From NCBI GenBank assembly GCA_029881615.1, contig JAOUMF010000093.1:1-7172 (forward strand): a DNA stretch of 7,172 nucleotides, given 5' to 3'. Numbering within the stretch: the stretch's first letter is position 1; each line of letters begins with the position of its first letter. The translations under genes were made by a program, and so were the position numbers. Source of the DNA: Alphaproteobacteria bacterium. Its GTDB lineage: Bacteria; Pseudomonadota; Alphaproteobacteria; UBA8366; JADFVY01. Below the pieces are notes generated by a model. The model searched no databases, was not told the DNA's origin, and worked only from the letters and a program-made list of their open reading frames with translations. Positions 1 to 6,474 of the stretch are shown here, one piece after another.

Positions 1-1582
1 CCAGAGGCTCTACCGCCGCGGCGACCCGTGCCAGCATGTCCGGTAGATTGAGAGGAACGATATCGACCTCCATTTTGCCAGCCTCGACCTTGGAAAGGTC
101 CAGAATTCCGGTGATGATGTCCAGCAGATGGTGACCCGCCTCCTTGATGCGGGAAAGGTCGGCACCATACTCGTCATGTCCGTTGGACCGGGTTTCTTCG
201 TCAAGCAATTCGCTGTAGCCGATGATCGCATTAAGAGGCGTGCGCAACTCATGGCTGGTATTGGCCAGAAACACCGATTTCGCGCGGCTGGCTTCCTCTG
301 CTGCCTCTTTCGCCTCGTAGAGACGATCCTGGGTTTCCTTTCGCTGCGTCACGTCGCGCGACATGGCGACGATCATGGGCCTGTCATCATAGGTCAGCAG
401 GCCAATTCGGGTTTCCACGGGAAATATGGAGCCGTCTTTCCTGCGATGCGCGCCATTAACCGTCAGCGCCATGCCCTCCCGAAGCCGCGGCCACAGCCCG
501 CCACCATTGCCCCCCGCAATATTGGTCTCAACATCGCTAACCTTGAGCGACAGCAATTCATCGCGCTCATACCCCAAGGATTTACAGGCCTGAAAGTTGA
601 CGTCAACAAATCCGCCTTCTAGATCATGCACAAAAATGGCGTCGGACGCATGTTCCACCAGTTCCCTGAAACGACTTTCGCTAGCCTCCAACTTGGCTAT
701 TGTCCGCCGGTTTTCTTGAATAACGGCGGTAACGGTCAACGCCGCCAGAACGGTCACACCCAGGAAAACCTGAACTTCCAGAATGGACGCCGCCAATTTG
801 GCGCTATCCTGGCCCGCGGCCCCGGCGCCACTGATCGTAATCAACACCGCGGCAATTGCCACAAGGGCCGCGTTCAACCCGACGCCGAACATTCCGAACC
901 GTAGCCCCGCGGCAACCAGGAACGGAAATGTCAAATAAACCAAGGGAAAGACGCTGGATTTGAAGGTAAGGATGGTTACCGCCAGTGACGCAAGAAACAG
1001 CCCCAGCGCTTCCAACCGCTCGCGCCGGTTTGCCATCAGACTACGAATTCCCGCGGGCGCCGCGATCACCAGAGGCGCGAATATCATCACACTGATGCTA
1101 TCGGCAACCCACCAGACACGCCATGCAGGCCAGTAATCGGCACCATACAGGAGTCCGCCCAAGGCAGCCCCGGGAAAGGCTGTCAAAGCCGGCACAAGCA
1201 AACCGGCACAGAAGATAAAGCACGCTGTTTGCTGCAGATTAGCCAGGGTAACCGGCAGACCCGTAAAACGTGAGACCAGCAACACGGCGACCGTCACTTC
1301 GAACAGATTGACCGTTGCGTAGCCGACAGTCGGCCACAAACCACTCCCGATCGTTACGTTAAGCAGCAGATTTCCGGCAGCGGTGGCAATCAGACCCAAA
1401 ACCCAGTCACGCCGCGGCCGGCTCAACAACAATGCGATGGCAACGGCATTGGCTGGCCATAGGGAAGAAATATACTGGGCCTCGCGCTGCAGTAATATGC
1501 CCAGCAACGCGAGCAGGTAGACAGTCAACCCGACTGACGACGCCCACAGAACCCTGCTTTTCCAGTCATTCCCAATCTGCAT
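1..1582 (-). CDS. MASE1-PAS sensor histidine kinase, C-terminus beyond the window edge
   Basis: Membrane sensor kinase expected to autophosphorylate on a histidine and pass the phosphate to a response regulator not seen here. The minus strand is open for 527 codons to base 1, so the ATPase domain, and any fused receiver domain, is missing. Residues 11-290 form about eight hydrophobic segments with MASE1-like signatures: LWPANAVAIALLL near residue 41, and a tryptophan-rich stretch followed by ADSISVMIFAPL near 151-171. A PAS domain spans about 301-416 (begins SRFRELVEHASDAIF, ends RDVTQRKE). A short linker rich in E and A leads to HisKA, with the H-box SHELRTPLN placing the phospho-acceptor at His444. 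The ATG at 1582 is the earliest possible start, because an in-frame TGA lies two codons upstream; no clear Shine-Dalgarno precedes it. The family assignment is firm. The stimulus and partner are unknown. Confidence 0.93.
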   Translation of the reverse strand, partial: MQIGNDWKSRVLWASSVGLTVYLLALLGILLQREAQYISSLWPANAVAIALLLSRPRRDWVLGLIATAAGNLLLNVTIGSGLWPTVGYATVNLFEVTVAVLLVSRFTGLPVTLANLQQTACFIFCAGLLVPALTAFPGAALGGLLYGADYWPAWRVWWVADSISVMIFAPLVIAAPAGIRSLMANRRERLEALGLFLASLAVTILTFKSSVFPLVYLTFPFLVAAGLRFGMFGVGLNAALVAIAAVLITISGAGAAGQDSAKLAASILEVQVFLGVTVLAALTVTAVIQENRRTIAKLEASESRFRELVEHASDAIFVHDLEGGFVDVNFQACKSLGYERDELLSLKVSDVETNIAGGNGGGLWPRLREGMALTVNGAHRRKDGSIFPVETRIGLLTYDDRPMIVAMSRDVTQRKETQDRLYEAKEAAEEASRAKSVFLANTSHELRTPLNAIIGYSELLDEETRSNGHDEYGADLSRIKEAGHHLLDIITGILDLSKVEAGKMEVDIVPLNLPDMLARVAAAVEPL

Positions 1583-1723
1583 ATATCAAACCAGCCGGAT
1601 TCGCCTTTTGCACAAAAATACACCGACGCGAAAAGCACTGACTGAAATTCGCCCAATATCCGGCGAGTTTCTGACACGGTCATGCACGCGCACGGCACAA
1701 AACAAGCAAGATTCATGCCTTTT

Positions 1724-1752
1724 TTGGGATCTAAATGTTGAAAATGTATGAT
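1724..1752 (+). promoter_or_regulatory. Candidate sigma70-like promoter for the NlpC/P60 gene
   Basis: TTGGGA at 1724-1729 (4 of 6 matches to TTGACA) and TATGAT at 1747-1752 (5 of 6 to TATAAT) are separated by 17 bases, the ideal spacing. Transcription would begin near 1759 and give a leader of about 115 nt before the ATG at 1874. This is the best promoter match I found in the divergent region from 1583 to 1873. It is a consensus match only; alphaproteobacterial promoters are often poorly conserved, so confidence is low to moderate. Confidence 0.35.
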
Positions 1753-1757
1753 AAGAA

Positions 1758-1792
1758 CCGGTTGTCTTTGTATTCTGAAAAGAGACAGCCGG
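1758..1792 (+). repeat. Inverted repeat / hairpin in the NlpC/P60 leader
   Basis: CCGGTTGTCT at 1758-1767 pairs with AGACAGCCGG at 1783-1792: ten base pairs with one G-U wobble. Two further pairs (U-G, U-A) can form inside, leaving a loop of about 11 nt. No U-run follows on either strand, so an intrinsic terminator is unlikely. It starts almost exactly where the candidate promoter at 1724-1752 would begin its transcript, which suggests a 5' stem protecting the mRNA or a regulatory leader element. The pairing is visible; the function is inferred. Confidence 0.5.
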
Positions 1793-1816
1793 CAGCGAGC
1801 CCGTTTTCTGTAAGGG

Positions 1817-1836
1817 GCGCAAAAAACCATTTGCGC
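1817..1836 (+). repeat. Perfect 7-bp inverted repeat upstream of the NlpC/P60 start
   Basis: GCGCAAA at 1817-1823 and TTTGCGC at 1830-1836 flank a 6-nt loop (AAACCA). It lies 37 nt upstream of the ATG at 1874. It could be a second leader hairpin or an operator half-site pair. There is no trailing U-tract, so it is not an obvious terminator. The repeat is seen directly; its role is unknown. Confidence 0.45.
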
Positions 1837-1873
1837 GGCCACCATCAAAATTCGACCATATGAATCATCGTTT

Positions 1874-2740
1874 ATGTCCAGGGACCAGAAATTGACCGAT
1901 CTCGATTCTCGCCTGAATGCCTACCGTCCCGACCTGGCGGATATCGCTCTCAAGGATGTTATCCTTGCCGACGCATACGCGGAGGGGGTTTCCGGTCGGG
2001 TTGCGACAGGCCGCGCGCCACTATTTACGCGGCCGACGGACGATAGCCGCATGGGCAGCGAGTTGCTGTTCGGCGAAACCGTTACGGTGTTCGAAACCCG
2101 CGACGGCTGGGCCTGGCTGCAAAACCGGGAAGACGGCTATGTGGGCTACGCCCGCGCCGACACCCTGGACCAGGCCGCTTCCGATCCCACGCACAGGATA
2201 TGGGCGCTTCGCACCTTCCTGTATGCCGAACCAGACCTGAAGTCGCCCGTGCGCGATCTGCTCAGCATGAACAGTTTGCTGTGCGAGCGGACCCGCGAAA
2301 ATGGATTCATCGGTCTTTCCACCGGCGGCTGGGTCTGGGCGGGCCACGCCGCGGGAATGGACGAACATGAAACCGATTTCATAGCTGTCGCCCTGCGGTT
2401 CATGGGCACGCCCTACCTTTGGGGCGGCCGCAGCAGCATCGGCCTGGACTGTTCGGGCCTGGTGCAGATGGCGCTGACCCGTTGCGGCAGGCATGCGCCG
2501 CGCGACAGCGACATGCAGGAGAAAATCGGTACCCCCGTTGCGTTCGACGGCGACGAGGCCGCGCTGGCCCATGGCGACCTGATATTCTGGCCAGGCCATG
2601 TGGGAATCTGGCTGGAAGGCGGAGACCTGCTTCACGCCAACGCCACCGACATGATGGTGGCGCGCAAGCCTTTCGCCCCGACCGCCCGCCAGATTCGCGA
2701 CGCCACAGGCGACAATATAAGCGCGGTGAGACGCCTATGA
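1874..2740 (+). CDS. NlpC/P60 (C40) cysteine peptidase with SH3-like domains
   Basis: Likely gamma-D-glutamyl-diamino-acid endopeptidase acting on peptidoglycan-derived peptides. The 288-residue product has no signal peptide or membrane segment, which suggests cytoplasmic murein-peptide recycling rather than wall cleavage (inference). A short N-terminal segment (LDSRLNAYRPDLAD) is followed by two SH3-like segments, about residues 40-98 (ending near GYVGYARADTL) and 105-157 (ending near GGWVWAGH). The NlpC/P60 domain covers about 165-288 with PYLWGG upstream of the nucleophile, catalytic Cys193 in LDCSGLVQ, His242 in GHVGIWL, and a third polar residue, His254, in HANATD. All three expected residues are present. 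No clear Shine-Dalgarno precedes the ATG at 1874, but no other in-frame ATG lies nearby upstream. Genes of this type often sit beside a leucyl aminopeptidase; here the neighbours are a sensor kinase and glycosyltransferases. Confidence 0.93.
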   Translation: MSRDQKLTDLDSRLNAYRPDLADIALKDVILADAYAEGVSGRVATGRAPLFTRPTDDSRMGSELLFGETVTVFETRDGWAWLQNREDGYVGYARADTLDQAASDPTHRIWALRTFLYAEPDLKSPVRDLLSMNSLLCERTRENGFIGLSTGGWVWAGHAAGMDEHETDFIAVALRFMGTPYLWGGRSSIGLDCSGLVQMALTRCGRHAPRDSDMQEKIGTPVAFDGDEAALAHGDLIFWPGHVGIWLEGGDLLHANATDMMVARKPFAPTARQIRDATGDNISAVRRL

Positions 2741-2819
2741 TTTATTGCCTTCGCATGTTAAAGGGTACAGTACTGACAGCATAAATTCGCCCATCGTCGC
2801 GGCAAGCATAACAACGGTC

Positions 2820-3617
2820 ATGACAGTCAAACTCCCTATATCCGTGTTCATCATCGCGAAGAACGAAGCAGACCGCATAGCCTATACGATCCGCAGCGTG
2901 CGTGATTGGGTAGACGAGGTCATCGTGATCGATTCAGGCAGCGAGGACGATACGGTAAAGGTCGCGGAATCACTTGGCGCCCGTGTTGTCTTCAACCCGT
3001 GGACGGGTTATGGACCCCAGAAAGTGTTTGGCGAGACTTTGTGCCGGAACGACTGGCTATTCAATCTCGATGCGGATGAGGAAGTCAGTGAGGAACTGGC
3101 CGAGGAAATCCGCCGGGAGTTTACGGGCACGCCGCAGCATTCCGCCTATTCAGTTTCGTTCTATCCAATATATGCATTCCAGAAAGCTGTGTCCCGGCTT
3201 CTTGTGCACAAGCGGACGCCGAGACTTTACCGGCTGGATTCCGCAGGATTCAAGAACCATCCGGTCCATGATTCCCTGGTGGTAAGGCAAGGAACGGTCG
3301 GCAAGTTGAAAGGACAGATTCTCCATCGCTCGTTGCGGTCGGTCGGTCATCACGTGGAGAAGATCAACAGCTATTCCGACATGCAGGCCGAACAGCTATT
3401 CAATGACGGAAAGAAAGCAAATCCAATCGTCCTACTGCTGATCTTTCCGCTGGCCTTCATCAAATGCTACCTGCTTCGCCGCCAGTTCCTCAATGGAATC
3501 GATGGCGTCAGCGCCAGCCTCATATATGCGCTGCACCGATATATTCGCCTTGCCAAGCTACGGGAACTGCACATTCGCAGTGGTTTCGCCACGGATGATA
3601 AAAGCAATGACAGCTGA
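2820..3617 (+). CDS. Family 2 glycosyltransferase, WaaE/KdtX-like
   Basis: Inverting GT-A glycosyltransferase of 265 residues, resembling lipopolysaccharide core glucosyltransferases of the WaaE/KdtX group; it would act at the cytoplasmic face of the inner membrane on a nucleotide-sugar donor. Signatures: FIIAKNEADRI near residues 10-20, IDSGSEDDT at 37-45 for nucleotide binding, the metal-binding DxD in NLDADE (Asp84 and Asp86), RTPRLYR near 132-138 and HDSLV from His150. A hydrophobic segment at about 202-218 (IVLLLIFPLAFIK), with basic residues after it, probably anchors the enzyme to the membrane. I chose the ATG at 2820 because it puts the GT2 core right at the N-terminus, as is usual; a TTG at 2745 would add 25 residues unlike the family. 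The ribosome binding site is weak. First gene of a three-gene cassette, overlapping the next by 11 nt. Acceptor and sugar cannot be read from sequence. Confidence 0.92.
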   Translation: MTVKLPISVFIIAKNEADRIAYTIRSVRDWVDEVIVIDSGSEDDTVKVAESLGARVVFNPWTGYGPQKVFGETLCRNDWLFNLDADEEVSEELAEEIRREFTGTPQHSAYSVSFYPIYAFQKAVSRLLVHKRTPRLYRLDSAGFKNHPVHDSLVVRQGTVGKLKGQILHRSLRSVGHHVEKINSYSDMQAEQLFNDGKKANPIVLLLIFPLAFIKCYLLRRQFLNGIDGVSASLIYALHRYIRLAKLRELHIRSGFATDDKSNDS

Positions 3618-4725
3618 TCCGGACAATAGCGCTGCCGCGGAGCCCCAGAAACTGCGTATCTGTCAGGTGATCGGCGGTGCTACCGACGGCGGATTACAGC
3701 GCCATTTCGTGGATCTAAGCAACCAGCTTTCGGCGCGGCATGACGTCATTGCCATTGGACACCCGCGCTACAGGGACCGCCTGGCAAACACCGTTCACTA
3801 CGAAGAGCTTGACCTCGAACGCAGCCGTCACAATCCCAAGGCGCTGTTCGATCTGTATCGGGTGCTTCGTCGCCACAACCCGCAAATCATTCATGCCCAT
3901 GCCAATAAGGCGACATCAATGGTGGCCCGTGTAGCCGGTTTCCTGAACGCACGCTGCGTCGCAACCATCCATGGCCGCAAGCGACAACTGAGAGCCTATC
4001 GAAAGTTCGATCTGGTAATAGCGGTAAGCCAGGAACTTGCCGCAACCATTCCCAACGACAATACCGTGGTCATCCATAATGGCATGGCGCCGATCGAACT
4101 TCCGGAAAACGTCGGTCCGGACTATCTGCGCGGGGAATTCGGTATCGATGCCGACCGCCCGATCCTGGTGGCCGTCGGTCGGCTGGTACAGGTAAAGGGA
4201 TATGACGTTCTCATCCGTAGCCTGAAACAAACCCGGGCACGGCTGATTATCGTAGGAGACGGCGAAGAGCAGAAATCCCTGGAAGCTCTTGCAAAACAGC
4301 TTAACGTGGAAGACCGTGTCCATCTTGTGGGGTTCCGTACGGATGCGCCCGCCATCATGGCAAGCGCCGACATGATGGTTATTTCCTCTCATCGAGAGGG
4401 ATTTCCCTATGTTTTGACTGAGGCCCTGCATGTGCGGCAACTGATCGTTTCAACGCAAGTCCCCGGTGTAGGTGAATTCCTGCCAGAATCTTTCATAGTG
4501 CCCGTAAATAATCCCGAGGCACTTGCCGCCGTCATCAATCGGGTTCTCGATGATCGAGAGGCGGCGATGCGTGACTTTGAACCGGTATGGCAGCGGGCAG
4601 CCAACGAATTGACACTAGAGGCAATGGCCGCGAAGACAGAGGCGCTGTATCGTGGTTTGGTTGGCGCTGGCCGGGGCGCAGCCGGTCGATTACAAGAAGG
4701 ATTGGATATTGAAGCTAAAGCCTGA
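3607..4725 (+). CDS. Family 4 glycosyltransferase (GT-B fold)
   Basis: Retaining glycosyltransferase of 372 residues, probably adding a sugar to lipopolysaccharide core or another surface glycan. The N-terminal acceptor domain begins LRICQVIGGATDGGLQRHF, with the glycine-rich loop at about 23-33, then IIHAHANKA near 94-102 and the linker HNGM near 158-161. The C-terminal donor domain has AVGRLVQVKGYDVL near 189-202, VGDGEE at 216-221 and the EX7E motif of GT4 enzymes, EGFPYVLTE, with Glu264 and Glu272. Starts are possible at 3595 and 3607, four codons apart; I prefer the ATG at 3607, which overlaps the GT2 gene by 11 nt, with a weak GGAT ten bases upstream. The last codons contain the ribosome binding site of the following methyltransferase. 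Close packing implies one mRNA with translational coupling. Donor and acceptor are unknown. Confidence 0.92.
   Translation: MTADPDNSAAAEPQKLRICQVIGGATDGGLQRHFVDLSNQLSARHDVIAIGHPRYRDRLANTVHYEELDLERSRHNPKALFDLYRVLRRHNPQIIHAHANKATSMVARVAGFLNARCVATIHGRKRQLRAYRKFDLVIAVSQELAATIPNDNTVVIHNGMAPIELPENVGPDYLRGEFGIDADRPILVAVGRLVQVKGYDVLIRSLKQTRARLIIVGDGEEQKSLEALAKQLNVEDRVHLVGFRTDAPAIMASADMMVISSHREGFPYVLTEALHVRQLIVSTQVPGVGEFLPESFIVPVNNPEALAAVINRVLDDREAAMRDFEPVWQRAANELTLEAMAAKTEALYRGLVGAGRGAAGRLQEGLDIEAKA
4695..4701 (+). promoter_or_regulatory. Shine-Dalgarno that sets a TTG start for the methyltransferase
   Basis: AGAAGGA lies seven bases before the TTG at 4709, inside the last ten codons of the GT4 gene. 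A frame start further upstream (GTG at 4652) would force a 74-nt overlap and add 19 residues that do not look like the family. The strong site and good spacing favour the TTG. Placement within the upstream gene implies translational coupling. Confidence 0.65.
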
Positions 4726-5440
4726 ACATCTGCCGTACCTGACGGGAGAATCCTTCTCGACGGGATTGCACACCGCGTTCGACACCAGTGCCGAAGACCG
4801 TCAATTCCGTTCCCGGATCCATTGGCTGAGCCAGATTTGCGCCGGAAAGCGCATTGTCCATCTCGGCTGCGTGGATCACGATATTCAAACCATCGACAGA
4901 AAGCGCGCGCGGGGTAAATGGCTGCATGCGATTCTCGATGACGTCGCCGAGGACTGCTACGGAGTCGACCTGAACGCCGAGGGCATAGACTATATCCGGG
5001 GTTTGGGATATCAACGGGTTAATGCCATCGATATTCTGGCGGAAGAGGATCCGGAAATCACTGGCGGCCAGTGGGACTATCTGGTCCTGGCCGAGGTTCT
5101 GGAGCATATCGAAAATCCGGCCGGATTTCTGCGTGCCATCGCGGAAAAATATGCCGGTCGCTTCAAGAAGCTGATTATCACCGTCCCCAACGCATTTTCC
5201 TGGCAGAACCATAAGGCTACGAAACGTGGGGTCGAAATCATAAACACCGATCACCGGTTCTGGTTTACGCCCTTCACCATCGCCAAGAATATAGCCATGG
5301 CCGGCCTGCTGCCGGACGAAATCATCATGTGCGGATATAAACGCAATCGCTCGCCGTTGAAACGCTGGCGATTCGGGCGTTATCCGCTATTGCGGGACAA
5401 TATAATCGCAACAGCCACTTGGAAAGACGGAGAAAATTAA
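4709..5440 (+). CDS. Class I SAM-dependent methyltransferase
   Basis: A 243-residue Rossmann-fold methyltransferase, most likely methylating a sugar or other group of the glycan built by the two upstream glycosyltransferases (function inferred from context). Motifs: a motif I equivalent, IVHLGCVDHD, near residues 49-58; the acidic residue of motif II in YGVDLN (Asp87), expected to bind the SAM ribose; the post-I/motif IV stretch LAEVLEHIENP at 127-137; and ITVPN at 157-161. NTDHRFWFTP near 179-188 is typical of this group. Motif I departs from the usual GxGxG, with Cys-Val-Asp after a single glycine, which may be a subfamily trait rather than loss of function. The start is TTG at 4709, chosen for the AGAAGGA site seven bases upstream; the frame overlaps GT4 by 17 nt. 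Last gene of the cassette, converging on galE. The methyl acceptor is unknown. Confidence 0.87.
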   Translation: MKLKPEHLPYLTGESFSTGLHTAFDTSAEDRQFRSRIHWLSQICAGKRIVHLGCVDHDIQTIDRKRARGKWLHAILDDVAEDCYGVDLNAEGIDYIRGLGYQRVNAIDILAEEDPEITGGQWDYLVLAEVLEHIENPAGFLRAIAEKYAGRFKKLIITVPNAFSWQNHKATKRGVEIINTDHRFWFTPFTIAKNIAMAGLLPDEIIMCGYKRNRSPLKRWRFGRYPLLRDNIIATATWKDGEN

Positions 5441-5444
5441 ATCA

Positions 5445-5480
5445 GGGAAACGCCATATCGCCGTTCGCGATATCATTCCC
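5445..5480 (-). terminator. Two-part stem-loop between convergent genes, candidate galE terminator
   Basis: An inner perfect stem, ATATCGC (5455-5461) with GCGATAT (5467-5473), closes a 5-nt loop. An outer stem, GGGAA (5445-5449) with TTCCC (5476-5480), extends it across a small internal loop. Read in the galE direction, the structure overlaps the galE stop codon and is followed after a few bases by a U-rich stretch (GATTTAATTTTC). Read in the methyltransferase direction no U-run follows. The junction is only 32 nt between stop codons, so one structure may serve both genes. Confidence 0.45.
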
Positions 5481-6474
5481 CATTGGACGGTTTCAGGGAT
5501 CGTTCCCAGTTAACCGCACCCGCAACGATTGTTTCCAGCGTGTCATGGTGTGGCGCCCACCCTAGGCATTCACGGATTTTTTCCGCATCCGCAATAAGGA
5601 CCGGGATATCCCCCGGCCTCCGGCTGCTGCCTCGGATCTCGAAATTCGTGCCAGAATACCGGCGGACCGCCTCAAGGACCTCTCGAACGGAAAAGCCTTT
5701 TCCGTACCCGCAATTGAGCACCAAGCTCTCTCCACCGCCGCGTAAATGGGCGAGCGCCAACATGTGGGCTTCAACCAAATCCGTCACATGAATAAAATCG
5801 CGGACGCCGGTCCCGTCGGGCGTATCGTAATCTTCGCCAAAAATCGCCACGTAATCACGCCTGCCCGCCGCGGCCTCGCACGCCACCTTGATAAGATGCG
5901 TCGCGTTCGGCGTGGATTGCCCTGCCCTGCCAAGCGGGTCCGCGCCCGCCACGTTGAAATAACGTAGCGCTATATGGCGGAATCCTGGAATGGCCGCCGA
6001 GACATCCCGCAGCATCCATTCTGTAACCAGTTTCGTTTTGCCGTATGGGCTATCGGGGCAAGGCGGCAGATCTTCAGTAACCGGATTGATTTCCACGGTT
6101 CCATACACCGCCGCCGTGGAGGAGAATATAAAATTGGCAACGCCTTCTTCCACGCATGTCTCAACCAGTGTCCGGCTGACACATGTATTGTTTTTGTAAT
6201 ATTTAAGCGGATTTTCGACCGACTCAGGAACCACGACACTGCCAGCGAAATGCATCACCGCATCGACGCCGAACTCCCGAATTACTGACCGGACCAAGGC
6301 GTCATCCGCCACATTGCCTTCGAAAAAGGGTACATCCGAACTTATTGCCGTCCGCGCGCCCGTGGAAAGGTCGTCGATGACGACAACGCCCTGGCCCACG
6401 TCACGCAGCGCCAGAACCGCGTGAGAGCCAATATAACCGGCGCCCCCTGTAACAAGTGTCGTATGTTCAACCAT
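5473..6474 (-). CDS. galE: UDP-glucose 4-epimerase
   Basis: Cytoplasmic NAD-dependent epimerase interconverting UDP-glucose and UDP-galactose, the Leloir-pathway step that supplies galactose for surface glycans. The 333-residue product matches the usual family length. It has the NAD-binding GGAGYIG at residues 10-16, the FSST catalytic Ser/Thr region at 117-120, the YxxxK pair Tyr144 and Lys148 in YGKTK, RYFNVAGADP near 171-180, and the substrate-region motif DGTGVRDFIHV near 220-230. Two ATGs are possible; the one at 6474 is favoured because GGGAG at 6485-6489 lies ten bases ahead of it, whereas that site is only one base before the ATG at 6483. The shorter product also begins closer to the NAD motif, as in homologues. 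Converges with the glycan cassette, consistent with donor supply. Its start overlaps a possible small upstream ORF. Confidence 0.96.
   Translation of the reverse strand: MVEHTTLVTGGAGYIGSHAVLALRDVGQGVVVIDDLSTGARTAISSDVPFFEGNVADDALVRSVIREFGVDAVMHFAGSVVVPESVENPLKYYKNNTCVSRTLVETCVEEGVANFIFSSTAAVYGTVEINPVTEDLPPCPDSPYGKTKLVTEWMLRDVSAAIPGFRHIALRYFNVAGADPLGRAGQSTPNATHLIKVACEAAAGRRDYVAIFGEDYDTPDGTGVRDFIHVTDLVEAHMLALAHLRGGGESLVLNCGYGKGFSVREVLEAVRRYSGTNFEIRGSSRRPGDIPVLIADAEKIRECLGWAPHHDTLETIVAGAVNWERSLKPSNGE

Noticed and set aside
128..904. Two plus-strand open frames of 164 and 92 codons (128-622 and 626-904)
   Set aside because: Both lie antisense to the clear PAS-HisKA kinase frame, and their products resemble no family.
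1606..1617. Near-palindrome CTTTTGCACAAAA just upstream of the kinase start as an operator
   Set aside because: Only five bases pair on each side in an A/T-run context, so chance is a sufficient explanation.
1525..1848. Minus-strand open frame of 107 codons across the divergent intergenic region
   Set aside because: It overlaps the kinase N-terminus in another frame, crosses both leader hairpins, and shows no motif or ribosome binding site.
2021..2635. 204-codon minus-strand frame inside the NlpC/P60 gene
   Set aside because: Antisense shadow of a GC-rich coding region with firm catalytic motifs on the plus strand.
2745..2819. TTG-initiated 25-residue extension of the GT2 protein
   Set aside because: The extension is unlike GT2 N-termini and has no ribosome binding site; the ATG at 2820 gives the usual start just before the conserved core.
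3493..3606. 38-residue N-terminal extension of GT4 overlapping GT2
   Set aside because: It would overlap GT2 by 125 nt and precede the conserved N-terminal strand by far more than is normal; the ATG at 3607 fits better.
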